This document shows positions 16,180-24,557 of a stretch of 36,065 bases of DNA, piece by piece (within the stretch, counting starts at the first letter, position 1; each line of letters starts with the position of its first letter). This DNA comes from Flavilitoribacter nigricans DSM 23189 = NBRC 102662 (GTDB lineage Bacteria; Bacteroidota; Bacteroidia; Chitinophagales; Saprospiraceae): assembly GCF_002646595.1 (NCBI RefSeq), contig NZ_PDUD01000069.1, positions 1-36,065 of the forward strand, in the 5' to 3' direction. The position numbers and the translations under genes are program-made. The notes under the pieces were generated by a model, which saw only the letters and a list, made by a program, of their open reading frames with translations, was not told the DNA's origin and did not search any database.

Positions 16180-16384
16180 GATTCTTTAAGTTTTGCTTAT
16201 CTCCAACAGATGATTGCAAGTTGACTTCTTCTCTTTCGAGCTCGTTTAAGACCAGTTCAAGTACATATTCACTGGCAGTTTTGCCCTTCGACTTGGCCAG
16301 CGCCTGGAAAGCTTGCTTGATCTCTTCCGGCACCCGGGCGTGAAGGAAAGCATCGCGTTTAAAGAAGGTCTTTCCTATGATCAT
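16169..16384 (-). CDS. Ribbon-helix-helix-like small regulator
   Basis: The 71-residue product reads FLHARVPEEIKQAFQALAKS followed by KGKTASEYVLELVLNEL, the strand-helix-helix layout of CopG/Arc-type repressors. The C-terminus is polar. It is the first gene of the leftward VirE operon, and its ATG lies about 125 bp from a cluster of TGAAGTCAAATGAA repeats that could be its operator. Its stop overlaps the next gene by 11 bp. Confidence 0.75.
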   Translation of the reverse strand: MIIGKTFFKRDAFLHARVPEEIKQAFQALAKSKGKTASEYVLELVLNELEREEVNLQSSVGDKQNLKNHEK

Positions 16385-16498
16385 CTGATTGAAAATAAAG
16401 TGTGAAAAAATTGGTGAAACAAATGTTGTTACGCAAACTTAAAGAATAAATACTTATATAAAGTCCGTTGTTTTTCAGTGTATTACGTGAGGCGCTGT

Positions 16499-16576
16499 CT
16501 TCATTTCAGTTCATTTGACTTCATTTGACTTCAGCATGAAAAAAGCCGCAATTCATTTGACTTCATTAGGGTTCAA
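16499..16576. repeat. TCATTTGACT repeats before the VirE operon
   Basis: TCATTTGACT occurs exactly at 16511-16520, 16521-16530 and 16553-16562; partial copies are at 16499-16506 (CTTCATTT) and at 16567-16576, where an inverted TTCAAATG half ends the cluster. Read on the minus strand the unit is AGTCAAATGA. The 10-bp tandem step puts bound proteins on the same helical face. The interval 16385-16638 otherwise holds no gene, so these repeats are probably operator sites for the RHH or HTH regulator. Confidence 0.55.
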
Positions 16577-16638
16577 ATGGTCCTCGAGTTTAAGTCCTGC
16601 AAAATTTAAAACTTTAACACTTTTTAACACTTTGGAGT

Positions 16639-16881
16639 CTAAAATCCTTGATAATCGATGGATTTTACTTCAGTCTGCAAAAGCTTTTTTCGAATTTGCT
16701 GGACATTTTCGAGGCGTTTCCGATTCTCTTCAATTGAAGTCAAAGTGGATCTATGAGAAGGTTTTCCTTTTTTACGGCGCTTAATATCCTTCTGCACGGA
16801 CGAATAGTAGCGGTCTCGAAATCGCGCTTCCAGTCGGTTGAGGTTGCGGCGTAAAAAAGGGTCATTCGGGTCCAAATGCAC
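16639..16881 (-). CDS. Small basic protein of unknown function (GTG start)
   Basis: The 80-residue product is strongly charged, with MHLDPNDPFLRRNLNRLEAR at the N-terminus and helical basic stretches (DIKRRKKGKP, ENRKRLENVQQIRKKL). The only in-frame start is GTG at 16881, 17 bp after the stop of the membrane-protein gene, so it is probably the last gene of the integrase-membrane protein run. No family is recognised. The charge suggests nucleic-acid or protein binding. Confidence 0.5.
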   Translation of the reverse strand: MHLDPNDPFLRRNLNRLEARFRDRYYSSVQKDIKRRKKGKPSHRSTLTSIEENRKRLENVQQIRKKLLQTEVKSIDYQGF

Positions 16882-16898
16882 CCCATAAAAGGTGGCAC

Positions 16899-17579
16899 TT
16901 ATAAGGTCTGCCCGTTCAATGACGGGCTGAACCCGTTTCCCTCCGGCAAGGATTCAGCTTTTCGATCACTTTCCAGGCTTTTGGGATGGTCCTCTAGTTT
17001 TGGGGCCTCTTCTGGATTTGAAGTATGATCCGGACCAGGTAGAACCGGTTTTTTACCATCATATAGATCATCCATGAACTGATCAAAGTCGGCTCTGGCA
17101 ACATAGAAGTTGTGTAGCTCCTGCCACTGGTCCTTGTTCTGATACAACTGCATTTGAGTGGCAAACATGGTTTCCTTCAGAATCATGATCTCAATGACCC
17201 AACCAATGAGCATGAGCGTTGAAACGGATACGGTCCAGGATAAACCGTAGGGCGACATTACCAGCCAGGCTTCCCAAAGGGATAATCCCAAAAGGGTCGT
17301 AGCTGCAATGATGCCCATTGAAAAGCGGCTTTGTATCCTGGCCGGATTCAATTGGAAAAAGAAAACCAGCGTTCCACGACCGGCCTGTATAGCTAAAGGA
17401 ACCAGAAAGGCAGCGACCTTAAAGCCGATATGTGGAGAATTCTGGGAATGGAAGATCCCCATGATGAAGGCCGAGATCAGGTAGGTGCCGATCAAGAGCC
17501 CAAAAGAGAGCTTCGGTAAAATTCGGCGTAGCTGTTTAACAGCCCTTTCGAAATCCTGATTAACAAGAGTGTTTTGCAT
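16899..17579 (-). CDS. Four-TM membrane protein of unknown function
   Basis: The 226-residue product has four membrane spans at about residues 24-43, 52-76, 87-108 and 114-134. A cytosolic tail follows, starting with LKETMFATQMQLYQNKDQWQ, with a helix containing VARADFDQFMDDLYDG and a proline/glutamate-rich disordered end. It lies 24 bp downstream of the integrase gene. Similar small membrane proteins often accompany integrases in Bacteroidota islands, but I cannot assign a function. Confidence 0.7.
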   Translation of the reverse strand: MQNTLVNQDFERAVKQLRRILPKLSFGLLIGTYLISAFIMGIFHSQNSPHIGFKVAAFLVPLAIQAGRGTLVFFFQLNPARIQSRFSMGIIAATTLLGLSLWEAWLVMSPYGLSWTVSVSTLMLIGWVIEIMILKETMFATQMQLYQNKDQWQELHNFYVARADFDQFMDDLYDGKKPVLPGPDHTSNPEEAPKLEDHPKSLESDRKAESLPEGNGFSPSLNGQTL

Positions 17580-17603
17580 GGTTACAGAGTTTATATGATT
17601 GAA

Positions 17604-18881
17604 TTAATGGATATCCATTTTCCGGTTGCGGATCTCGAGGGCGATCCGCTCGGCATTTTCTTCTGCATCGATGCCGATATAAGTTCGTAGCTGTGTTTCG
17701 GTTGCATGGCCTGTCATGGGCATGATCTGAGCGAGCGTGTAGCCCATTTTGTACAGATTAGTGGCAAAACTTCTTCTACAGGTATGGGTGGAAATGAGCT
17801 CATACTTTGGAACAAAGCGTTTCTCAATTCTGGCTTTCCGCCCCATGTATTGTTCGACGACCAGCATCTGATCATCAAATCCTGCATTCTGGCAAAGTGA
17901 TTTTAGCCCTTCGTTAAGCTTTTGCATGGATAGGGTGGGAGCAGTGTAATTGTATTCCTCAAGGATTGGAAGGAGCCAGGGAAAGATATTCAGTGGGATC
18001 TTTGCCGGAATATCTGTTTTCTGGGCGATCACTGATAAAATTGGTACTCCGTTCATGGTGCGGTAGAAATGGGCCGGAGTATATCGAGAGTAATCACTGA
18101 AGCGTTGTCCAGTGCCGGCACCAATTAGGAAAAGATCCCGAACCTTCTTGTAGTAACCGCCGAGTTTAAGATCAGCCAGTGTTTGAAGCTCTTCCAGGCT
18201 CAAAGTGACTGGTGTACTTACCGCTTTTTTCTTACTGACCAACCATCCGGAGCCTTGATATTTCACATTGCTGTGAAGCTTCTTTCGACGGGCACGCTCC
18301 ATGAACTGGCGTAATATGCTTAGGGTCTTATTGCCGTAGCCGACTTGCACTTTGCGAGTTGCCAGCCAGTCGATCAGCTGCAGGCGAAAATTCCAGTCAA
18401 TATCTTCGAAGGTAAATTCTCCTTGTTCTCGTGAGAAGTTTCTCAGAATTTCAGCGTGAAGCTTAAAGGGTTGGAAGGAGCTTCTACGCATCCCTTGCTG
18501 TTGCATTTCTTCCAGCTCCTGCTCAATGAACTCAAAGAAGGATAGTTGTGGAAGTTGATCTACCGGTTCAGTTCGACCAGATTTGAGGTCTAGCTTATCT
18601 TTGAAGCTTTGGACGGTAATGCGGCCATATCCGGACTCAATGTAGATGGCTTTGCAATATGCCTCAAAGTCGTCAAGTTGACGGCGAATGGCCCACAGAT
18701 CTGGCCTACGTTCTTTTTCTATTGGCCTTTGTGCCTTGAAGTTCCATTCCTTAGGATGGATGGCTAGACCAGTAGAATACAATACTTTTTGTCCACGGTA
18801 CCGGAATACCAAAAAAATTAGGGACTCCGAAGTAGCATTCGGAGATTTTAAATTGAAGCGAGGCTTTGGTAATTTTGCCAT
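17604..18881 (-). CDS. Tyrosine site-specific integrase
   Basis: The 425-residue product has an N-terminal arm-binding-like region (VLYSTGLAIHPKEWNFKAQR, residues 33-52, typical of Bacteroidota integrases) and a SAM-like core-binding domain (about 112-210). The catalytic domain carries Arg260 (GAGTGQRFSDYSR), His366 and Arg369 (STHTCRRSFA), His392 (MTGHATETQ) and the nucleophile Tyr401 (LRTYIGI). It would catalyse integration and excision of the element. It is transcribed leftwards, so its promoter lies in the gene-free stretch to its right, where tandem GTTGTC motifs occur. Confidence 0.95.
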   Translation of the reverse strand: MAKLPKPRFNLKSPNATSESLIFLVFRYRGQKVLYSTGLAIHPKEWNFKAQRPIEKERRPDLWAIRRQLDDFEAYCKAIYIESGYGRITVQSFKDKLDLKSGRTEPVDQLPQLSFFEFIEQELEEMQQQGMRRSSFQPFKLHAEILRNFSREQGEFTFEDIDWNFRLQLIDWLATRKVQVGYGNKTLSILRQFMERARRKKLHSNVKYQGSGWLVSKKKAVSTPVTLSLEELQTLADLKLGGYYKKVRDLFLIGAGTGQRFSDYSRYTPAHFYRTMNGVPILSVIAQKTDIPAKIPLNIFPWLLPILEEYNYTAPTLSMQKLNEGLKSLCQNAGFDDQMLVVEQYMGRKARIEKRFVPKYELISTHTCRRSFATNLYKMGYTLAQIMPMTGHATETQLRTYIGIDAEENAERIALEIRNRKMDIH

Positions 18882-19134
18882 AATTTTGATTTTAGCATCA
18901 AAATAGGGGTGGACAACTGCAAAAGCCTAAGGAGTCGGCATAGCAGTCATTCACATTCCGGCGTTTTCCGGAACTGGCATATTCAAAGCCTGTTATTTTT
19001 GAAAGAATGGAAAGATAGTCAGGAAATTAGATGACATTTCCAGGGTCTTCCGATTCGTCTGGCTGGTCCCGTCCGGACCGCTTAAGCTTCGGCAAAAAGC
19101 TTGAAAGACAAGGAGTTAGAGATATGAAAAATCT

Positions 19135-19157
19135 CCGAGTTGTCGTTTGAGTTGTCG
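19135..19157. repeat. Tandem GTTGTC motif, related to 31426-31448
   Basis: Two copies of GAGTTGTCG lie 12 bp apart (19137-19145 and 19149-19157). Aligned without gaps to 31426-31448, 18 of 23 positions agree, and both places are followed within about 50 bp by a terminator hairpin. It may be a recombinase-recognition site or a remnant of an element end. The match is imperfect, so this is tentative. Confidence 0.4.
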
Positions 19158-19180
19158 AAATGTAAAAATACGAAAAAAAG

Positions 19181-19216
19181 AATAGGCCAAACAATCAAGT
19201 TTGGCCTATTTTTTTG
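19181..19216. terminator. Bidirectional intrinsic terminator
   Basis: AATAGGCCAAAC (19181-19192) pairs perfectly with GTTTGGCCTATT (19199-19210) around a 6-nt loop. T residues follow on the plus strand, and on the minus strand CTTTTTTTCG follows the stem. It would end leftward transcription coming from the Cys-rich lipoprotein gene and separate it from the integrase. Confidence 0.8.
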
Positions 19217-19381
19217 AATTAGTCTTTACCCTTTCTCCTGAATCGAATTGCTATAAGAAGACGGACCATGCAACTAGCAGTCCAAACTCGTAAGAATTTG
19301 TTGAAAGTATTTAGTCACGATAACAGAAATTCTCATTTTTATCATTAGTCTGATGCGAGAAAAAGTAACTTAAATTGAAGT

Positions 19382-19744
19382 TTAATTCCCTTCTTCACGA
19401 CATTTGCAATTAGTAGCTTCCCGCACCAAAGTGGCTATACATGCATTATTTTCACTTTGGACAATACTTAAAGCTGATCGGCCTTCATTACACACTCTTT
19501 CACAAGATATACATACCTCTGTTGCCTTTTCACCAGGAGGACATAATACAGTTAATAACCAATCTTCTGATGAACAGTTACTACATCCTAGAAAATCTCC
19601 AGAACAGCCGCTCATTGTGCATCCTTCCATATCTGAGCAACCATTGCAGCCGCTTGAGCCATCACATGCATCAAGGATGAGAACAAATAGTAATAAGTAT
19701 AAACAATTCTTGAGAATTGGATTGTTATAAAGAAACTTTGTCAT
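19382..19744 (-). CDS. Cys-rich small lipoprotein
   Basis: The 120-residue product has a hydrophobic N-terminus (residues 11-25) ending in LILDAC, a plausible lipobox with Cys27, although Asp at -2 is unusual. The mature part contains 13 further cysteines in two clusters: CNGCSDMEGC and CSGDFLGCSNC (33-57), then residues 68-85 and 102-115. It is probably an exported lipoprotein held together by disulfides or binding metal. It lies 18 bp downstream of the 1218-residue PKD protein gene on the same strand and is probably co-transcribed with it. No family is recognised. Confidence 0.65.
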   Translation of the reverse strand: MTKFLYNNPILKNCLYLLLFVLILDACDGSSGCNGCSDMEGCTMSGCSGDFLGCSNCSSEDWLLTVLCPPGEKATEVCISCERVCNEGRSALSIVQSENNACIATLVREATNCKCREEGN

Positions 19745-19762
19745 GATTTTTTTTTTAGATTA

Positions 19763-22700
19763 TTACTGAGGTATTGGACTTCTTCCCGGTTCCTTTTCCA
19801 AGCAAAAACAAATTTTGATAATTGATAACTCCATTTGTTGATCTCGGATTCTAAAACCATCCAATATTGTTGCAGATAAAATGAATTCATCTTCAGTTCC
19901 AGGATTCAAAATTGCAGGTATTTGATCTATTACTAGTCCTACACTGAGAATATCAATTTTGAAATCAGAGCCTCCTCCTCGGTTGTGCATTGTAACCTTT
20001 ACTTTTCGAAGCTTTTGAGGCAATTTCACCTCTATGCCCCTAGGACTAAAAAACAAGCCATGGTGAAATGGGACAGGCATAGCAATGCCTATTATATAAA
20101 GATTGACTAATGAGGAAAAATTAATTCCATGATGTGTCAATGAAGGCGATCCAGGAGCAAAGTTCTGTCCGACAGCCAAATCATTAAAATTCACACATGT
20201 TTCTTTGCAGGGTTCCTCTTCTTCGGTGGAGCAAAGAGTGGGTTGAATTTGGCAAAGGTCAACTTTGTCAATGTAAATGATGTTTTGCCCAGCAAATCTA
20301 TCTATACCCCCTATTAATAGGGTAATTTGATTTGTCCGTGCTGTAGTTCTGACAGTTATAGTCCCCCATTGAGGTTCACTGGGGAGCTCTCGCCAAATAA
20401 TATTTGGAGAATTTGGATCAGTACCCCCCATTGGGTCAATGCCGATGCGTGCGTGCCCAGTTTTACGCGTGGTGATAAAATGGAAATCTGCACAGAAAAA
20501 ATAATCCCATCCCTTATTTGCACAAATCTGTTGATAGATACCTGCTTGCATTGCACCACGAAAACGGACTCCTTGGGCGCGACGTCCTTCTCGCTCTACG
20601 AATTGTTCTCCAAAAAATAACCATTCTCGAGGTTGATCCAAGGCACGCGTGTCTAGTGTTAGAACCGGCGACGCATATGGGAACCAACCATTGGCCACTC
20701 GATTTGGATCATCTGGACTTCCTTGTGCAAAATGATGAAATCCATTCTCCATGTTTTTGTTTTTCAGTTCTACTACTTGCACAACCGTTCTAGCCGATCC
20801 ACTACCTCCGTCATCATCGGTAACCGTTACTTGAGTTATGTATTGACCACAATGTTCCCATAGATGGCTGATCGAAACTTCACCTATGGCTTTTGGCGGT
20901 TCATTAACCTCTACGATAAAAGCATTTTTCTCAGTGCAATCTCCAAAATTCCAAGTGGCGGTGTGGACGTCGCACCATCCTTCATCTTCAAATTCGGCAT
21001 GAAGCAAAATCTCTTGACCTACCAAGGTACAGATGGCCTCATCAGACATGACTTTTGGTGGTAGATTTAATACTGTAACCTGCATACTTGTTTCGCCGAT
21101 TCCGCCATCATCATCGATTACGGTAAGTCGTACTGTATATAGCCCATTATCACACCATGCATGCATAGCTGACGCAGTACCCCGAGCCTCAGGTTCTGTA
21201 TTTGTTTCTGCAATAATTGCCACAGTTGGTTTTGAGTTATCCCCCCAGTCAAAAATGGCAGTATGGGTGTCAAGCCATTCTGAATCGGTAAACGAACCTA
21301 TGATCTCAACTTCCTGACCTTCATTCACTGAAAGTGAAGTAGGCAAATTTACTTTGGGAGATACATTTTGCAGACGAACAGTGGTGAAGTTTCTCGTAAT
21401 TGCACCGCCAGTCTCATCCACCTCAATACGTAATTTGGCTATATATTGCCCACTGTCTCCATAACGGTGATCAGACTGTCTCACCAAAGAAGAGTTACCG
21501 TCTCCAAAGTTCCACTGAGGTCGACTAAAGGCTTGATCAGCCCCTCCATTGAAAGAAACTAGGACACTGGCTACTCCGCCGTATGGCCCATTTGCATCAG
21601 CGGCATCGAGCACAGCTGTACTGGCACTTACTATAGTCATTTCTCCGATAAATCTCACTCCCGTTGAAAAAATGTCTACTGGATTTTTGAACCTAGCATT
21701 GATGCTACCAATATTTGGAAGATCTACTGGCCATGCAGCTACACCAGTTACATTTCCAAGTGCATCTCTTGCAACTCCCCCTCCAATACTTTCCACAATT
21801 TTAATAACAATAGCAAGTACAATAACTGCAATGATACCACCTAGGAAGCCGCCTGAAACAAATCCTATCAAGAACGATAAAATCCAGCCAAGTAAATCAA
21901 GATCAATGTCGACATCCGGCTCATCAATCACAAATGGTTCAAGCATTTGTGTGCCATCACTGTTATCAATCCATCTCAAGCCCATATTTACAGTGAAGTT
22001 GACTCCAACATCAATGCTTCCTAGGATTACATCTACGGCGGTCAGGCTACCAGTCACTCGAATGGCTCCATCTACTAAGTTTATATCAATGGATTCTAGT
22101 CGGATCTCCCTTCCATCCGTTTGTTCTCGGGGTAGGGTAACTGGAAGTTCAGGGAACTGTTCATCGATATTTTCGCGGAAAAGACTTTCGATGAAATCGT
22201 CGTCAAGTGCAAAGGCAAAATCGCAGGAAGGCAGGATGAAATTTTCTAGTAAATCAGCATTGGCACCAATACCTCCATTGAAAGCAATTGCAAATGCCTC
22301 TTCAAGTACCTTGGGTACTATGTCATCAGCTGATAATCCTTCTGCCAATTGACCTTCGGGGGCCCAAATAATAATCCATCTGCGATTATCCATTTCAGCC
22401 CTGATAAATTGTTCAACCTGCAATTCCAGGTCTGCTATAGTTGGGATATCGAAATTTACTGGAGGCCTACCTGTGAAGAAGGTATTTGCAGCAGTTATAA
22501 ACCCAGTACGAATGGCATCCTCAAGTGGTGGAAGGGCTGGAAAAAACGACCGAGCGGCATCAACTAGATCTTTATTAATGTCATAATTATCTCCCTCTTC
22601 TCCGGGCCCAGGTGTAATACTGACCAAATCGGCATTTATACTATCTGTGCCAATATGGATGTGGCTATCTGTTCTGGAAAAGGGCATTGTCAGACGGGCA

Positions 22701-23419
22701 ATAGCAAAGACCCCCATTGGTGTAGCCAGAGAGAAGAAGGGAATTGTGTCTGTAATGTCATAGAATCGAATATAAACAGGTATGTTCACTTCAATCGATT
22801 CTGGTGGATAACTCACTGCTATACTTTTGGTGGGATCAGATTCATCGTCAAAAAATTGGATAGATGCCATCATAGAGAAAGGGCCAAAATTCAGTGGTAT
22901 GTCTTCAACCAAATGTGGAATCGTCCCATCTTGATAAAGTTGGTGAATGTACTCCTCTGGACCATTTTCTAAGAGATCAGCGAAGGGATCTCCAGATGTT
23001 ATCATAACGTCTACCGCATCTGTTGGTAAATCTTCGAGTAAAAGTGCTAGATTAACCGGCGCTGATGGATCAGGAGCATTTCCAACAGGGAGTCTTAGTG
23101 TTACATCAGCTGTTAGATTAAACAGTTGGGCACTTGGTACAGGTGGATTAGCTATCTCCAGATCAATTTCCATTCCCAAGATTAGGTCAATGCCATTGAT
23201 AACAGGGTTTAGGTTGAGTCGGACTTCATCTTGAGGTATTTGTACAGTTCCATCTGCAAGTGAAAAAGGCCCCAATGGCATTCCTGCAGGCAATTGTATC
23301 TCTTGAGGCAACGTTCCATTATTATTTAAGCTACCTGATCGCCACGCCTCGCGGAGTAAGGAGAGAAGAGTAGCTTCTGTTATTTCTGCAACTGTTTGAA
23401 AACCCTGTGTATTTACCAT
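19763..23419 (-). CDS. Giant PKD-domain protein with internal membrane segment
   Basis: The 1218-residue product has no N-terminal signal peptide. Residues 1-500 are rich in alternating hydrophobic strands (for example VRLNLNPVINGIDLILGMEI). A long hydrophobic Gly/Ile/Val segment at about 505-545 (FLGGIIAVIVLAIVIKIVES) could cross a membrane. Three PKD-like domains follow at about 600-890, marked by WNFGDG, FDWGDNS and WNFGDC and by the YIAKLRI/YTVRLTV/YITQVTV strands. A beta-rich C-terminus with jelly-roll-like domains (about 900-1200) ends the protein. PKD domains bind glycans or proteins at surfaces. The N-terminal half recalls lipid-binding beta proteins, but that is a guess. It lies 71 bp from the leader-like gene. 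Confidence 0.85.
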   Translation of the reverse strand: MVNTQGFQTVAEITEATLLSLLREAWRSGSLNNNGTLPQEIQLPAGMPLGPFSLADGTVQIPQDEVRLNLNPVINGIDLILGMEIDLEIANPPVPSAQLFNLTADVTLRLPVGNAPDPSAPVNLALLLEDLPTDAVDVMITSGDPFADLLENGPEEYIHQLYQDGTIPHLVEDIPLNFGPFSMMASIQFFDDESDPTKSIAVSYPPESIEVNIPVYIRFYDITDTIPFFSLATPMGVFAIARLTMPFSRTDSHIHIGTDSINADLVSITPGPGEEGDNYDINKDLVDAARSFFPALPPLEDAIRTGFITAANTFFTGRPPVNFDIPTIADLELQVEQFIRAEMDNRRWIIIWAPEGQLAEGLSADDIVPKVLEEAFAIAFNGGIGANADLLENFILPSCDFAFALDDDFIESLFRENIDEQFPELPVTLPREQTDGREIRLESIDINLVDGAIRVTGSLTAVDVILGSIDVGVNFTVNMGLRWIDNSDGTQMLEPFVIDEPDVDIDLDLLGWILSFLIGFVSGGFLGGIIAVIVLAIVIKIVESIGGGVARDALGNVTGVAAWPVDLPNIGSINARFKNPVDIFSTGVRFIGEMTIVSASTAVLDAADANGPYGGVASVLVSFNGGADQAFSRPQWNFGDGNSSLVRQSDHRYGDSGQYIAKLRIEVDETGGAITRNFTTVRLQNVSPKVNLPTSLSVNEGQEVEIIGSFTDSEWLDTHTAIFDWGDNSKPTVAIIAETNTEPEARGTASAMHAWCDNGLYTVRLTVIDDDGGIGETSMQVTVLNLPPKVMSDEAICTLVGQEILLHAEFEDEGWCDVHTATWNFGDCTEKNAFIVEVNEPPKAIGEVSISHLWEHCGQYITQVTVTDDDGGSGSARTVVQVVELKNKNMENGFHHFAQGSPDDPNRVANGWFPYASPVLTLDTRALDQPREWLFFGEQFVEREGRRAQGVRFRGAMQAGIYQQICANKGWDYFFCADFHFITTRKTGHARIGIDPMGGTDPNSPNIIWRELPSEPQWGTITVRTTARTNQITLLIGGIDRFAGQNIIYIDKVDLCQIQPTLCSTEEEEPCKETCVNFNDLAVGQNFAPGSPSLTHHGINFSSLVNLYIIGIAMPVPFHHGLFFSPRGIEVKLPQKLRKVKVTMHNRGGGSDFKIDILSVGLVIDQIPAILNPGTEDEFILSATILDGFRIRDQQMELSIIKICFCLEKEPGRSPIPQ

Positions 23420-23490
23420 GATTTGCTTTTTAATTTTATGTGGAAAACTTGGGATGATTAAAAAATGAGAGTCAAAAATTATCTGAGTTT

Positions 23491-24132
23491 TCAGGAACGT
23501 GCTCTTCTCCTCTCTTCGCTGGATTTTAACCTGAATTTTACAGCAGATAGAGGTGTTTTTTGTTCACTTTTTAAAAGCTGCTCAAATTTTTCTTTGCGTG
23601 CAAAAGCTGTCCTTTGTGAAAGTATTTTTTGATATTGATAGAGAAGTGGTAAGGCTTCATGGATTTGTTCAAGAGATTCGATTTTGTTTTTTTCTTCAGT
23701 TTCAATATCTTTTATTTTGGAATAAATAAGATCAAGCGCTGTTTCTAAAGTTATTGACCTTGTGGATTTAGACTTACTGCTCATCTTACGGGATTTCGTT
23801 TTTCTCGGATCAGTTCCCTTTGCAAGTTGGGCAAACATTTTTTTTGCCATCTCTTTACTTGCAGGAATGGGCTCTGATCCGAATAATTGTTTCCAATGTT
23901 TTTCAACCTCAGCCAATTGTTGCAACCCATCCGGACCAAATCGTCCATATGATTCTATTTCTTTTCTTGCTTTGGGAGTAAAGGAGTAACCTAAATATTC
24001 CAATGCTAAAATAGGGTTAGCAGTAGCGGCCAATGCCAATTGAGGATTGCCATTTACTTGATTTACAATTCGAGGCATCAATAATTGTAACTCTTTTAAG
24101 GATTCAATTTTAGTGTTTTTGCTTTTACTCAT
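23491..24132 (-). CDS. Protein with leader-like N-terminal segment
   Basis: The 213-residue product has an N-terminal block rich in Ala/Pro/Leu (NPQLALAATANPILALEYLG, residues 29-48) followed by YSFTPKARKEIESYGRFGPD. This resembles the leader regions of some nitrile-hydratase-like/Nif11-like precursor peptides and small proteins beside large secreted proteins. A Lys/Ser-rich linker (about 113-128) and a coiled-coil C-terminus (about 135-185) follow. It is the first gene of the leftward run leading into the PKD protein and Cys-rich lipoprotein genes. Its role is unknown; an export guide or chaperone for the giant protein would fit the order. Confidence 0.65.
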   Translation of the reverse strand: MSKSKNTKIESLKELQLLMPRIVNQVNGNPQLALAATANPILALEYLGYSFTPKARKEIESYGRFGPDGLQQLAEVEKHWKQLFGSEPIPASKEMAKKMFAQLAKGTDPRKTKSRKMSSKSKSTRSITLETALDLIYSKIKDIETEEKNKIESLEQIHEALPLLYQYQKILSQRTAFARKEKFEQLLKSEQKTPLSAVKFRLKSSEERRRARS

Positions 24133-24557
24133 TAGTTCGAAAATTTATAGTTTAAGAAAACTCATTCTTATAACTCACAAGTTTCCTTCTACACTAAAAG
24201 CAATGGGCAATATGCCAATGGCATATTCAACCCGATTGCTCATTTGTATAGGGTTTAGTTTTATCAAGGGCTTTTAAATAGCTCCCTAAGGATCGCCACA
24301 CACGAGTGTTTATCTATTCCTCATATATATATGTACAAAGGTGGGTAGAGGTAACAAGCACAGGAGTTTTTTAAAAAACAACAAATCTATTACCCTCCTA
24401 AGCACTCTAAATTTTAACTAAACCTATTGATGATTTTTGTATTGATTGAATTCTAATTAACTTCAGGTGGAGTAAAATATCGACAGTCAGATCTAGGTTG
24501 AACCATCTTTGGCATACCTGAGAAAGAGGAAAATATGTCAGGAAAGAATGATCTATT
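24133..24557. other. Divergent promoter region of the leader/PKD and CHAT genes
   Basis: No gene is visible. A 42-bp inverted repeat lies at 24199-24240, and an AT run CATATATATATG lies near 24321-24332. The region must hold both promoters, since the 24132 gene reads left and the CHAT gene reads right. No strong TAnnTTTG box was found in either direction, which would suit recognition by an alternative sigma factor such as the one encoded at 31.1 kb. Confidence 0.5.
24199..24240. promoter_or_regulatory. Large inverted repeat upstream of the leader-like gene
   Basis: AGCAAT-GGG-c-AATATGCC (24199-24216) is complementary to GGCATATT-caa-CCC-g-ATTGCT (24220-24240), with a 3-nt loop AAT; only small bulges interrupt the stem. 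It is either a structured leader RNA for the leftward gene (67 bp before its ATG) or an operator. Confidence 0.6.

Larger units (their letters stand above)
18882..19381. other. Gene-free interval right of the integrase; probable att/promoter region
   Basis: No gene is visible. The interval contains TTCCGG/CCGGAA (18956-18973), GGTCC/GGACC (about 19065-19079) and AAGCTT repeats (about 19084-19102), all short inverted repeats of the sort found near integrase-binding sites. The tandem GTTGTC motif and a bidirectional terminator follow. The element's right attachment site may lie here, but no duplicated core was found within the window. Confidence 0.4.

Noticed and set aside
16515-16784. Rightward open frame of 89 codons
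   Set aside because: It overlaps the operator-like TCATTTGACT repeats and the opposite-strand basic protein gene; its composition is unlike a protein and no ribosome site is seen.
18882-19381. tRNA or tmRNA as integration target
   Set aside because: No cloverleaf-like sequence or terminal CCA arm was seen near the integrase.
21549-22352. Rightward open frame of 267 codons inside the PKD gene
   Set aside because: It is an antisense shadow of the 1218-residue gene; its Ser/Thr/Pro-rich product follows from the opposite strand's codons.
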